A stretch of 60,486 nt of DNA from assembly GCA_028817895.1 (NCBI GenBank), contig JAPPOQ010000031.1, forward strand, positions 1 through 60,486. Reading direction: 5' to 3'. The stretch's first letter is position 1; the number at the start of each line of letters is the position of its first letter. This stretch comes from Ahrensia sp. (GTDB taxonomy: Bacteria; Pseudomonadota; Alphaproteobacteria; Rhizobiales; Rhizobiaceae). The notes below the pieces were generated by a model that did not search any database, had not been told where the DNA came from, and saw only the letters and a list, made by a program, of their open reading frames with translations. The translations under genes and the position numbers were made by a program. Positions 43,606 through 53,071 of this stretch are shown piece by piece.

Positions 43606-44703
43606 ATGGCCGCATATGAGCTGTCGCAAGTCGGCAATCATTTTTTCGTAGGGCTTCAGCCATCACCGAAATTGACGGACAAAGACAAAGAGCTTCTGGA
43701 AGCGTTGCGTCCTGCCGGTGTGGTGCTGTTTAAAAGTAATTTTGTTCATGACGTCGATTACGATAGCTGGCTTGAGAACCATCGTCGGCTGATCAACGAT
43801 ATCAAGGAAGCGGTCGGGCGCGACCGTTTTCTGATCGCAACGGACCATGAAGGCGGCCGAGTGTGCCGCACGCCCAATCCGATCACGCGCTTCCGAAGTG
43901 CCGCGCAATGGCCGCACGCAGCCGCGCAAATTGGCGAAGCCATGGGTCGTGAGCTCGCTTCGCTTGGTCTGAACATGAACTTTGCGCCTGTTCTTGATGT
44001 TGACAGCAACCCTGACAACCCGGTCATTGGAGACCGGGCTTTTGGCTCATCCCCGCAAGGTGTTGGAGAAAGTGGCGCCGCGTTCACCAGAGCCATACAA
44101 AGCCAGAATGTATGGGCCTGCGGCAAGCATTTCCCCGGCCATGGCGATACGGATGTCGATTCCCACCATGCTTTGCCAGTGCTGAACCTTGATCGCGCAC
44201 AGCTGAACGAACGTGAGCTTGTTCCTTTTGATCTGGCCATAAGGGCCGGGCTCGAACTCATGATGACCGCCCACATCATGTTTCCAAAGATCGACCCGGA
44301 CCTTCCTGCAACGCTGTCGAAAACCGTCACCACCGGTCTGTTGCGCGAGACGCTTGGCTTTGAGGGTGTGGTTCTTTCCGACGATATCGGCATGCATGCC
44401 ATGGATGGCTATTTCGCCGATGGGTCAGCGGCGCGACAATTTATGGAAGCTGGCAATGACGTGATCATGGTTTGCGCTCATTTCACCGACACTGATCGCG
44501 CTTTGCGTCTGGCTGCTTCGCTGGTGGATGAACTGGCGGATGACGGCTTTGCAAAGAGCTTCCATGAACCCTCCAAAGAGCGGGTCGATGGTCTGCTCTC
44601 ACGCACCGTGATGCATGACGTTTGTCATCTCAATGACGATGTCTTCGCGACCCATCGCGAAATTGCGGGCGTTTACGAAGCCAAGACGGTGGAAGTGGTC
44701 TGA
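43606..44703 (+). CDS. GH3 beta-N-acetylglucosaminidase, NagZ-like
   Basis: Glycoside hydrolase family 3 protein of 365 residues. NagZ features are visible: LIATDHEGGRVCR, KHFPGHGDTDVDSHHALP (catalytic His loop) and VVLSDDIGM with the nucleophile Asp (259/260). NagZ removes GlcNAc from peptidoglycan turnover products in the cytoplasm; no signal peptide is visible. ATG 43606 is chosen over the in-frame upstream start because the fold begins at YELSQVGN. The end overlaps the next gene on the other strand by 31 bases. It may work with the GPH transporter upstream. Confidence 0.85.
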   Translation: MAAYELSQVGNHFFVGLQPSPKLTDKDKELLEALRPAGVVLFKSNFVHDVDYDSWLENHRRLINDIKEAVGRDRFLIATDHEGGRVCRTPNPITRFRSAAQWPHAAAQIGEAMGRELASLGLNMNFAPVLDVDSNPDNPVIGDRAFGSSPQGVGESGAAFTRAIQSQNVWACGKHFPGHGDTDVDSHHALPVLNLDRAQLNERELVPFDLAIRAGLELMMTAHIMFPKIDPDLPATLSKTVTTGLLRETLGFEGVVLSDDIGMHAMDGYFADGSAARQFMEAGNDVIMVCAHFTDTDRALRLAASLVDELADDGFAKSFHEPSKERVDGLLSRTVMHDVCHLNDDVFATHREIAGVYEAKTVEVV

Positions 44704-45611
44704 CTTTCTTGCGCATGCATGCTGTCACTCGTGCGCAGATGTTCAACAAGTTCGCCGGTCAGCTCTGCCAGAAACTTGGGCGGTAGATCATGCCCCATGC
44801 CGTCCAGCAGATGTAGACGGCTGTTCATGATGTTTGCGGCAACATCTTTGCCGCCACTTGCCGGCACGAGCGGATCAGCCGTGCCGTGCAGCACGAGTGT
44901 CGGCAATGAGATTTTGCGGGTCCAGCGACGCAGGTCACCGGTTTCGATGATGGCCGCTATCTGCCGTTTCAAACCAGCCGGATAGAAACTCCGGCGCAGA
45001 GCAGCATCCACGCGTTCGCGCAAGTCTTCCTGCGTTCCACCGCCATTTTGCGTGCCAATCGTGTTCCACAGGCGTATCGCCCGCTCGACCGCTTCATCAT
45101 GCGTTTTGGGTGCCGGACCGGGCGCGATGAGCATTTTTAGAACATCTCTGCGCGGCTTTGGAAGACGCGGATTATTGGTTGATGTCATGATTGCGGTGAA
45201 ACTGGCAAGTTGCGAACCGGCTCGCGCCGCGATGATCTGGCCGATCATGCCGCCCATGGACACGCCAACCAGATGCGGGCGTTCAAGCTCAAGCGCCTCG
45301 ATCAGCCCCAGAGTGTCATCGGCCATATCGGTCAGGGCGTAGGGAGCGCCTCCGCCAAGTCCAAGTCTGCTGGTGATAATGTGCAGGGCGATATGGCGGG
45401 CACGCCTACCTTCAAGTCTTGAAGACAAGCCAATATCGCGATTGTCAAAGCGGATGGTGCGATAATCTGCCCAGTGAAGCGCATCGAGAAACGCCGCAGG
45501 CCATGCCGTGCTTTGGACGCCAAGTCCCATGACAAGCACGATCGGGCGCCCATTGCGCGGACCTTCATCTTCATAGTACAGGGTCAGGCCATTGGCGGAA
45601 AGTTCAGGCAT
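44673..45611 (-). CDS. alpha/beta-hydrolase
   Basis: Protein of 312 residues with an alpha/beta-hydrolase fold: VLVMGLGVQSTAWP (oxyanion loop), nucleophile serine in GVSMGGMIG, HGTADPLVP with the catalytic Asp, and LDGMGHDLP with the catalytic His. The substrate is unknown; it resembles esterases and aclacinomycin-methylesterase-like enzymes. It is convergent with NagZ and divergent from yghU across 149 bases. Confidence 0.85.
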   Translation of the reverse strand: MPELSANGLTLYYEDEGPRNGRPIVLVMGLGVQSTAWPAAFLDALHWADYRTIRFDNRDIGLSSRLEGRRARHIALHIITSRLGLGGGAPYALTDMADDTLGLIEALELERPHLVGVSMGGMIGQIIAARAGSQLASFTAIMTSTNNPRLPKPRRDVLKMLIAPGPAPKTHDEAVERAIRLWNTIGTQNGGGTQEDLRERVDAALRRSFYPAGLKRQIAAIIETGDLRRWTRKISLPTLVLHGTADPLVPASGGKDVAANIMNSRLHLLDGMGHDLPPKFLAELTGELVEHLRTSDSMHAQESQTTSTVLAS

Positions 45612-45760
45612 GTGAGCGCCCCGCTGAAGTTTGAGATGGGCGGTTCATGCATGCTCGACGTCCATCATTCAAGCGATCACGAAATTGCGCGCCGCCATTG
45701 TCAAGCGTGGCTGCACACCCCAACTGGTTTGCCAATAGCAACCCGTACAGCGAAGCAGTG

Positions 45761-46639
45761 ATGGCTCAACAGGACGAATACACTCCACCCAAGGTTTGGA
45801 AATGGGAGCAGGAAAGCGGCGGCCAATTCGCCAATATCAACAGGCCAATCGCCGGGCCTACCCATGACAAGGACAGACCTGTCGGGAAACACCCTTTGCA
45901 GCTTTATTCGCTCGCAACGCCAAATGGCGTGAAAGTGACCATCATGCTCGAAGAATTGCTCGCGGCGGGGCATTCGGGCGCTGAATATGATGCCTGGCTT
46001 ATCAACATTGGTGAGGGAGACCAGTTCAGCAGCGGCTTTGTAGAAGCCAATCCCAACTCGAAGATTCCTGCTCTGATGGATCATAGTGGCGACGCGCCGG
46101 TACGCGTGTTCGAATCTGCTTCAATCCTGCTTTACCTCGCCGAGAAGTTTGATGCGTTTCTGCCCAAAGAGCATGTCGCGCGCACCGAAGCACTCAACTG
46201 GCTGTTCTGGCAGATGGGCAGCGCTCCCTATCTGGGCGGCGGTTTTGGGCATTTCTACGCCTATGCACCGTATAAGATGCAGTATCCCATCGACCGCTTC
46301 ACCATGGAGGTGAAACGCCAGTTGGACGTTCTTGACCGTCACTTGGCAGACAACCAGTTCATGGCAGGGTCCGACTACACAATTGCCGACATGGCGATCT
46401 GGCCGTGGTACGGTAATCTGGTGGCCGGCAAGCTGTATGGCGATTCAGCAACCTTTTTGGAAGCGGACAGCTACACCCATGTGAACCGCTGGCAGGACGA
46501 GATATTTACCCGCGAAGCTGTCAAGCGCGGCCGCATGGTCAACCGCTCCTTTGGCGAGCCCCATGAACAACTGCATGAGCGTCACGACGCTGATGACTTC
46601 AACACCAGAACGCAGGACAAGCTCGACGCAGAATCCTGA
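45761..46639 (+). CDS. yghU: YghU-type glutathione transferase / disulfide-bond reductase
   Basis: GST-like protein of 292 residues with the YghU N-terminal extension (YTPPKVWKWE, FANINRPIAGPTHDK) before the thioredoxin-like domain (about 45-130; PNSKIPAL, ESASILLYLAEKF) and the helical C-terminal domain (about 140-270). E. coli YghU binds two glutathiones and acts as a disulfide-bond reductase. The start is ATG 45761; the in-frame upstream ATG gives unrelated residues. Hairpins downstream may end its transcript. Confidence 0.9.
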   Translation: MAQQDEYTPPKVWKWEQESGGQFANINRPIAGPTHDKDRPVGKHPLQLYSLATPNGVKVTIMLEELLAAGHSGAEYDAWLINIGEGDQFSSGFVEANPNSKIPALMDHSGDAPVRVFESASILLYLAEKFDAFLPKEHVARTEALNWLFWQMGSAPYLGGGFGHFYAYAPYKMQYPIDRFTMEVKRQLDVLDRHLADNQFMAGSDYTIADMAIWPWYGNLVAGKLYGDSATFLEADSYTHVNRWQDEIFTREAVKRGRMVNRSFGEPHEQLHERHDADDFNTRTQDKLDAES

Positions 46640-46680
46640 TTGGATCCTGACCAAAGCGGTCGAGCGACGATTGAAGCCTC

Positions 46681-46721
46681 GGATCAGGCCTCGATGGGGC
46701 CTGATCCGACCATTCCGGTCG
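46681..46721 (+). terminator. tandem hairpins downstream of yghU
   Basis: GGATCAGGCC-tcgatgg-GGCCTGATCC is a perfect 10-bp stem at 46681-46707, directly followed by CGACC-attcc-GGTCG at 46707-46721. No T-tract follows, so this is not a canonical intrinsic terminator, but such structures can stop or stabilise transcripts. The rest of the 198-base gap before the ABC exporter shows no gene. Confidence 0.5.
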
Positions 46722-46837
46722 TCCTGACCCCGCAGCGACCAAATGCCTTTCTTTTGGCGTCGGGGTTCAAATCTTGAGAAGTTCCCGCCAAAAGACACGC
46801 ATAGAGTCTTGGCACGTATCAAGCGGATCGCGTTGGT

Positions 46838-48649
46838 TTGGATTCCAGGCAGTTGAAGCAACCCCCGTCGCAAGATGAAACAGCGAACGGGAGCAAGGGA
46901 TTGAAGCCTCTGCTGAGGCTTCTGCCCTATTTGCTGCAATACAAGGCGCATATTGCGGGCGCTTTGGTTTTCTTGTTCACCGCGTCAGCCGTCACACTGT
47001 CTTTGCCACTGGCCGTCCGCTCAATGATCGACAACGGGTTTACCCGTGCAGATAGCAGTCTGGTCAACAGCTACTTCTATGCCCTGTTTGCGCTTGCAGG
47101 CCTGCTCGCGGTGTCGAGCGCCTTGCGCTACTATTTTGTGATCTGGCTGGGAGAACGCGTGGTCGCCGATCTGCGCCGCGACGTCTTTGCCCACATCACC
47201 AATTTGTCTGTATCCTTTTTCGACACAGCCAAGACCGGCGAACTGGTCTCCCGCCTGACCGCCGATACGACGCAGATCAAATCGGTTGCAGGTGCGACGG
47301 CATCGATGGCCCTGCGAAACAGTGTTTTGATCATCGGTGCGATCATCGGCATGGTCTGGACCAGCCCGTCGCTCTCCCTGATTGTTCTGGTGGCAATTCC
47401 GATCATCGTGCTGCCCTTGTTCATTTTCGGGCGCAATGTGCGCAAGCGCTCTCGTATTGCCCAGGACACGCTTGCCGACGCATCGGCCTATGCCTCCGAA
47501 GCAATCTCATCGGTGCGCACGCTTCAGGCCTTCACCAATGAAAAAATGGTGGCTGGCCTGTTCGAAACAGCGGTGGAACGAGCTTTCGATGCCGCCCGCT
47601 CATCCGTCGCAGCCCGTGCCTTTCTGACGGCCTTTGCCATTTTCATGATTTTTTCCAGTGTTGTCGCCGTGCTGTGGATCGGTGCTGGCGCTGTTCTCGA
47701 TGGAACCATGAGCCCGGGGCTTTTGGGGCAGTTTTTGATTTTCTCAATTATGGCTGCCGGAGCGCTGGGATCTCTGTCGGAAGTTTGGGGAGAGTTGTCA
47801 CAGGCCGCAGGTGCAGCCGAACGTTTGTCCGAACTGCTTGCGACCGCCCCTGACATTCGTGCCCCGGTTGATCCGGTTCCTTTGCCAGACAATGCTTCGG
47901 GAGCGCTGGAGTTTTCCGGCGTTTCTTTCGCCTATCCCAGTCGCAGCGATTTGCCGGTGGTTTCGTACATTGACCTCAACGTGAAGCCCGGCGAGACGGT
48001 CGCTCTGGTGGGGGCGTCAGGTGCCGGGAAAAGCACGCTGTTCGGTTTGGCGCTGCGCTACTATGATCCGACATCCGGCACGGTGCGGTTGGACGGTGTT
48101 GACATCGCAATGGCGGACCCGGAAGCGGTGCGGCAGCGTATCGCTCTGGTGCCACAGGATACGACTATTTTCGCCATGTCGGCGGCGGACAACATCCGTT
48201 TCGGCAGACCTGCGGCAAGCGATGAGGACGTGAAGCAGGCGGCAAAGCTGGCTTTGGCGCATGATTTCATTGAGCAACTTGAGAATGGTTACGACACAGT
48301 GGTTGGCGAGCGCGGAGTTACGCTGTCTGGCGGGCAACGCCAGCGCATCGCCATTGCCCGCGCGATTTTGAAGGATGCGCCCCTGCTGCTGCTTGATGAA
48401 GCGACGAGCGCCTTGGACGCCGAAAGCGAAAAACTCGTTCAAAAGGCTCTCGAGGGCCTGATGAAGGGTCGCACAACCATGGTGATCGCACACCGGCTGG
48501 CAACAGTGTTGATGGCGGACCGCATACTCGTGCTCGACCAGGGGCGCATTGTGGAAGAAGGCAATCACGACGCTCTGATCGCGCAAGACGGCATCTATGC
48601 ACGGTTGGCAAAGCTGCAATTCGACATGTCTATTGCGGGAGCCGCTTGA
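46838..48649 (+). CDS. ABC exporter with fused membrane and ATPase domains (MsbA-related)
   Basis: Half-transporter of 603 residues: six-helix exporter domain (about 35-330) and nucleotide-binding domain (about 365-595) with Walker A GASGAGKST, signature LSGGQRQR and Walker B LLLLDEATSALD. The sequence falls with the MsbA-related group common in alphaproteobacteria; possible cargo is lipid, drug or peptide. The start is uncertain: TTG 46838 is the only in-frame candidate just before the domain, with a poor Shine-Dalgarno. It is convergent with the lipoprotein hydrolase gene (18-base gap). Confidence 0.88.
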   Translation: MDSRQLKQPPSQDETANGSKGLKPLLRLLPYLLQYKAHIAGALVFLFTASAVTLSLPLAVRSMIDNGFTRADSSLVNSYFYALFALAGLLAVSSALRYYFVIWLGERVVADLRRDVFAHITNLSVSFFDTAKTGELVSRLTADTTQIKSVAGATASMALRNSVLIIGAIIGMVWTSPSLSLIVLVAIPIIVLPLFIFGRNVRKRSRIAQDTLADASAYASEAISSVRTLQAFTNEKMVAGLFETAVERAFDAARSSVAARAFLTAFAIFMIFSSVVAVLWIGAGAVLDGTMSPGLLGQFLIFSIMAAGALGSLSEVWGELSQAAGAAERLSELLATAPDIRAPVDPVPLPDNASGALEFSGVSFAYPSRSDLPVVSYIDLNVKPGETVALVGASGAGKSTLFGLALRYYDPTSGTVRLDGVDIAMADPEAVRQRIALVPQDTTIFAMSAADNIRFGRPAASDEDVKQAAKLALAHDFIEQLENGYDTVVGERGVTLSGGQRQRIAIARAILKDAPLLLLDEATSALDAESEKLVQKALEGLMKGRTTMVIAHRLATVLMADRILVLDQGRIVEEGNHDALIAQDGIYARLAKLQFDMSIAGAA

Positions 48650-48667
48650 GCGGGGCCCTGTTTGGGG

Positions 48668-49798
48668 TCAGCGGACGCCTGCAACCTTGGCGGGCAGGTA
48701 CACGATGGCTGAGGCCAGATCGCTGAGCTTGCCGATGCCTTCACCCACCGGGGCCAGCGGATTGTTGTCGGCTTGTGCGGCTTGCGGGTTCTGAATCAGT
48801 GCGCCGCTTTGCACCATGCGCATCACAGTCTCGGATGTGGCGAATGTCGTGTGGTTGGTGGCATCTTCTCCATCGGCAACATTGGAGAGGTCGACCACCG
48901 TGATGCCGAGTTCTCTGAGTCGCTCAATATCGCTTCCCTGCCCCAGCCTGCTGCCGCCGCCGCGCAGCTGTGTGGAGGCCTGCAAGGCGCGGTCATATTG
49001 CGAGACAAACAAAATGAACGGATCGGGCTTCGGATCCAGTTCGGCCAACTGCTCGTAAAACACGCCCGTATCGATGTCTGGAGAGGCAAGGATGACCGCA
49101 TCGAGCCGGTTCAAAAGCCGTGTTTCCTTGCGAATCGACATGTCACGCAAGGCCTCCATGGTGACAAACCCTCCCATGGAATGCCCGAGCAGGACGATGG
49201 ACTTGGCATCGGTTTTTGACAGAGTGCGGATCGTATCGCGCAGACCGTTGCGCGCCAGATGCGCGCTCTCACGGTCATAGAGGTAAAGCGTGGTGCGCCC
49301 AGCCGACGACCAGGAGAAATTCACCGGAACGCCCGGAAAGCGGAAATCGTGAACCATCTGCGCCTGGCGATAGACGCCGGAGGCGAAGTTCGTGTTGTAG
49401 CCATGGACGAACAGAAAGACGGTGCGATCCTGCGGAGGTTTTTGCGCCAGCGAACGATTGATGGCTTCGATGAACTGCGCCTCGTTGCGATTGGTCGTGT
49501 GACCCACCGCAGCAAATTGCTCTTTGAGATTTGGAACCTTGCGCGGATAGACGATCGTGCCGCGCTTGCGATCTTTGGGAATGGACACGTCGACTTGTGC
49601 AAAGTTCAGTCCGCCCGACCGGTCGCCGGAAAACACCGCATATCCATCGTCGGAAAGTTCACGCATGGTCGCCACATGGATGGGCTGCACGATGGCGTTG
49701 CGGTTGTCCGCAACGGCCAGAGGCAGGATCACCTCATTGTTGGCGCAGCCAGCTGTGAGAAAGGCCAGCGCGAGAAGAAACCAGCGTATCGGGGACAT
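48668..49798 (-). CDS. lipoprotein with DUF900-type alpha/beta-hydrolase domain
   Basis: Protein of 376 residues with a lipoprotein signal (LAFLTAGC, Cys18 lipidated) and a hydrolase domain: FLFVHGYNTNF, nucleophile serine in LLGHSMGGFV and an SPDIDTGVF segment. DUF900 proteins are alpha/beta-hydrolases of unknown substrate. ATG 49798 or ATG 49810 are both possible starts; neither has a clear ribosome-binding site. It is divergent from prpE across a gap that must hold both promoters. Confidence 0.8.
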   Translation of the reverse strand: MSPIRWFLLALAFLTAGCANNEVILPLAVADNRNAIVQPIHVATMRELSDDGYAVFSGDRSGGLNFAQVDVSIPKDRKRGTIVYPRKVPNLKEQFAAVGHTTNRNEAQFIEAINRSLAQKPPQDRTVFLFVHGYNTNFASGVYRQAQMVHDFRFPGVPVNFSWSSAGRTTLYLYDRESAHLARNGLRDTIRTLSKTDAKSIVLLGHSMGGFVTMEALRDMSIRKETRLLNRLDAVILASPDIDTGVFYEQLAELDPKPDPFILFVSQYDRALQASTQLRGGGSRLGQGSDIERLRELGITVVDLSNVADGEDATNHTTFATSETVMRMVQSGALIQNPQAAQADNNPLAPVGEGIGKLSDLASAIVYLPAKVAGVR

Positions 49799-49974
49799 GG
49801 TGTGCAGCATACCAAACTTTGTGCACCGCAATCTGTGACATTTTCAGGGCGGCGCGCTATCGATTCTTGTCGCGGATCAGCCGATTGTTGCATGGACCCT
49901 GGTCACAAAGATGCGATAAGAATTTCGCTGCATTCAACGTGCCACAGCAAAGCTGGTTCCGCGGGGAGGGATTC

Positions 49975-51879
49975 ATGAACACCTATCAGGACATTTATGA
50001 AGGCTGGCGTCAGGACCCGGAAGCCTTCTGGATGGAAGCGGCAAATAAGCTGGATTGGACCACGCCGCCTTCACGCGCCTTTTTTGCCGATCAAGGCGCT
50101 TATGGGCGCTGGTTCGCCGATGGGAAGGTGAACACCTGCTACAATTGCCTTGACCGTCACGTTGAAGGCGGGCGAGCAGACCAATCCGCGATCATTTATG
50201 ACAGCCCAATCACCGGCAATCAGCGCAGTCTTACCTTCGCCCAATTGAAAGCCGAGGTTGTGGCTCTGGCGGCTGCGTTGAAAGATCGCGGCATCGCCAA
50301 GGGTGATCGCGTCATCATCTATATGCCGATGGTGCCTGAAGCAGCGATTGCCATGCTCGCCTGCGCCAGATTGGGTGCGCCGCACTCGGTTGTCTTTGGT
50401 GGCTTTGCCTCAGCGGAATTGGCAACACGGATCGATGATTGCGCCCCCAAGCTTATCATCTCTGCCTCGTGTGGGATCGAACCCGGGCGGGTTGTCGCCT
50501 ATAAGCCCTTGCTCGATGGCGCCATTGAACTGGCTTCGCACAAGCCTGAGGCCACGCTCATCCTTCAACGCGAGCAACAAGGCTGTGATCTGATCGAAGG
50601 CCGAGACTTTGACTATGCCGAGGCGGTGCAGGCCCACAAGGCTGCCGGAACCGATGTGGCTTGCGCAGACGTTGCTGCAACAGACCCGCTCTACATTCTT
50701 TACACCTCCGGAACGACTGGCCAGCCAAAAGGTGTTGTGCGCGATAATGGTGGCCATGCCGTCGCGCTGCACTGGACGATGAAGAACATCTACAATGTCG
50801 AGCCTGGAGAAGTGTATTGGGCAGCGTCGGATGTCGGATGGGTGGTCGGCCATTCTTACATCGTCTATGGCCCCTTGCTGGCAGGAAATACGACCATCTT
50901 GTTTGAGGGCAAACCGGTCGGCACACCCGATGCAAGCACATTCTGGCGGGTTATGAGCGAGCACAAGGTGGCTTCCATGTTCACCGCGCCCACAGCCTTT
51001 CGTGCCATCAAACAAAACGACCCCGACGGGGAGATGGCCGCACAGTTCGACTTGTCAAATCTGCGAACGGTCTACCTTGCCGGCGAGCGCGCGGATCCTG
51101 ATACGATCCTCTGGCTGGAAAAAGTATCGGGCAAACCGGTCATCGATCATTGGTGGCAGACGGAGACCGGTTGGACGATGGCCGGAAATCCGGTTGGCAT
51201 TGAGTTGATGCCTGTCAAATATGGTTCACCCACCGTTGCCATGCCGGGGTATGATTTGCAGGTTCTCTCCGATGAGGGCGAAGAACTGCCGCGCGGAGAG
51301 TTGGGCAATGTAGTGGTCAAATTGCCCTTGCCGCCGGGCGCGTTCCCAACGCTGTGGAATGCCGAAGAGCGGTTTCGGGAAGCCTATCTCGATGAGTTTC
51401 CGGGCTACTACAAAACCGCAGACGCCGGAATGATGGATGAAGATGGCTATCTGTTCATCATGGCGCGCACGGATGACATCATCAATGTCGCGGGCCATCG
51501 CCTTTCGACCGGCGGAATGGAGGAAGTGATTGCCGAACATCCGGACGTTGCCGAATGCGCAGTGGTCGGTATTGCCGATGAGATGAAGGGGCAATTGCCA
51601 GCGGGCTTTGTTATTCTCAACAAGGGTGTCGATCGCCCGGTGGCTGAAATACAGGGCGAGCTTGTGCAAATGATGCGGGATCGCATTGGCCCCGTCGCGG
51701 CCTTCAAGATCGCAGTGCCGGTTCAGCGCTTGCCGAAAACCCGTTCCGGCAAGATCCTGCGGGCAACCATGCAGAAAATGATCGACGGCGAAGAGTTCAA
51801 AATGCCCGCAACCATCGACGATCCGGCCATTCTTGATGAAATCGCAGAGAGTTGGCGGGCCTATTCCGGTCGCGGATAA
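49975..51879 (+). CDS. prpE: propionyl-CoA synthetase / acyl-CoA ligase PrpE
   Basis: Acyl-adenylate-forming enzyme of 634 residues of the PrpE group: N-terminal ACS domain with NTCYNCLDRHVEGG, A3 motif YTSGTTGQPKGVV, A5-like HWWQTETGW and the C-terminal PKTRSGKILR with the lysine subject to acetylation. It activates propionate (or acetate) to the CoA ester. ATG 49975 is preceded by GGGGAGGG and fits the family N-terminus (YQDIYEGWRQDPEAFW); the earlier in-frame start would overlap the divergent lipoprotein promoter. No methylcitrate-cycle genes are adjacent. Confidence 0.92.
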   Translation: MNTYQDIYEGWRQDPEAFWMEAANKLDWTTPPSRAFFADQGAYGRWFADGKVNTCYNCLDRHVEGGRADQSAIIYDSPITGNQRSLTFAQLKAEVVALAAALKDRGIAKGDRVIIYMPMVPEAAIAMLACARLGAPHSVVFGGFASAELATRIDDCAPKLIISASCGIEPGRVVAYKPLLDGAIELASHKPEATLILQREQQGCDLIEGRDFDYAEAVQAHKAAGTDVACADVAATDPLYILYTSGTTGQPKGVVRDNGGHAVALHWTMKNIYNVEPGEVYWAASDVGWVVGHSYIVYGPLLAGNTTILFEGKPVGTPDASTFWRVMSEHKVASMFTAPTAFRAIKQNDPDGEMAAQFDLSNLRTVYLAGERADPDTILWLEKVSGKPVIDHWWQTETGWTMAGNPVGIELMPVKYGSPTVAMPGYDLQVLSDEGEELPRGELGNVVVKLPLPPGAFPTLWNAEERFREAYLDEFPGYYKTADAGMMDEDGYLFIMARTDDIINVAGHRLSTGGMEEVIAEHPDVAECAVVGIADEMKGQLPAGFVILNKGVDRPVAEIQGELVQMMRDRIGPVAAFKIAVPVQRLPKTRSGKILRATMQKMIDGEEFKMPATIDDPAILDEIAESWRAYSGRG

Positions 51880-51900
51880 AGCCTGTCACTTGTCCGCAGC

Positions 51901-51925
51901 CGCTCCAATCTGGGCGAGACTTGCT
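51901..51925 (-). repeat. solitary MITE terminal-repeat copy after prpE
   Basis: Read on the minus strand this 25-base stretch matches 53076-53100, the left terminal repeat of MITE copy B, at 23 of 25 positions (core AGCAAGTCTCGCCCAGATTG). It lies between the prpE stop and the convergent coiled-coil gene. It and the MITE end at 53072 point towards each other, flanking that gene. Confidence 0.7.
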
Positions 51926-51944
51926 TTGGCCGACCCCGCATGAC

Positions 51945-53003
51945 CTATTGAGCGGCCTTTTGCATATCTCGGATGCGTTCGGCGAGCGATGGTGCTTCGC
52001 CATTGACAACGGGATCAGGCGTCTCAATTGCCTTGATGACGGGAGAGTCCGCGCCTTCGCTTGACGCCGTGTGCGCGGCGAGCTGTGCTGCCAGATCGGC
52101 GATGCGCTCGCGCATGATGGCATTTTCGCTGGATTGAGCCTTGGCGAGTTCTGCTTTCAGTTGCTGATTCTCAGCACTCAGCTGCTCTGTGCGATCATTG
52201 AGATTGGACGTGGCATCGCTGACAACCCTTGGCGAAACCGTGTCGGAACCCTCTTGAAGCTTTGCGATACGAGCATCGCGTCGTGCCACTTTCTCTTCAA
52301 GATCGGCATTGGTGGCTTGCAGCTGTGCGACGCGGTCTTCAGCGCGCTTCAACCGGGTTTTCTCCCGGTCGATAACAGCCTGTTGCGCCTTGATCTCGCT
52401 GCTGAATTTTGACCCTTCGGCAACGCGTTCCTTCAGCCGTTCGGCGAGTTCCCGCTCGCGTTCCCGTGCAGCTTCCAGTCTGACCATGGTGGATTTCACC
52501 TCGATGATCTGCGTGTCGAGATCGTCTTTCAAGTCTTCATGTTCGTTGCGCAGCGCCTTGAGTGCTTCCTCGCTGTCTTCAAACCGGCGTCGCGTGGACA
52601 GGAGTTTTGCTTCGGTTTTTTGCAGATCTTCCTCGCGATTGTTGAGGTCGGTTTGCAAAGATGCCGCCAGTGCATCCAGTTCTTCAATGCGGGCATTGCG
52701 AGCGGAAAGATCGTCTTCCAGGGTCAGGATCGTGTCCTGTGCCCGGTTAAGTTTGACGAATTGTTGCGCCGCGTTCTCGCGTTCGCCTTCGAGCGTAACC
52801 TCCAGCTTTCGTTGCTCAGCCGCAAACGACGCGCGCAACTGATCGCGTTCGCCCTGAAGTTCCTCGATGGAAAGGGGAACATTTGCCTCTATGCGTTGGC
52901 GTGTCAGCGTCACGGCGCGACGCCAGATCGTCGGCGCGATCAAAAGCGTCACAAAAATGGCGACCAGGACGCCGAGCGTGAAGAAGAGAATGTTTTCGGC
53001 CAA
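51945..53003 (-). CDS. membrane-anchored coiled-coil protein of unknown function
   Basis: Protein of 352 residues with an N-terminal membrane helix (about 5-27), then a long coiled coil (about 45-290) rich in Glu, Arg, Leu and Ala heptads (for example TLEDDLSARNARIEELDALA), and a disordered tail with PVVNGEAPSLAERIRDM. I recognise no domain beyond coiled coil; similar anchored coiled-coil proteins are widespread in Rhizobiales and unassigned. It is flanked by a solitary MITE terminal repeat and a full MITE. Confidence 0.75.
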   Translation of the reverse strand: MAENILFFTLGVLVAIFVTLLIAPTIWRRAVTLTRQRIEANVPLSIEELQGERDQLRASFAAEQRKLEVTLEGERENAAQQFVKLNRAQDTILTLEDDLSARNARIEELDALAASLQTDLNNREEDLQKTEAKLLSTRRRFEDSEEALKALRNEHEDLKDDLDTQIIEVKSTMVRLEAARERERELAERLKERVAEGSKFSSEIKAQQAVIDREKTRLKRAEDRVAQLQATNADLEEKVARRDARIAKLQEGSDTVSPRVVSDATSNLNDRTEQLSAENQQLKAELAKAQSSENAIMRERIADLAAQLAAHTASSEGADSPVIKAIETPDPVVNGEAPSLAERIRDMQKAAQ

Positions 53004-53071
53004 GGTGGGCTGATGGAGAGTGAACGCGTGTTACCCACTCACTCATAGGCAAGGCTGAGAAGAAACACCAG

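Noticed and set aside
46740-46775. tRNA-like GGGTTCAAATC pattern near 46763
   Set aside because: No acceptor or anticodon stems can be built around it.
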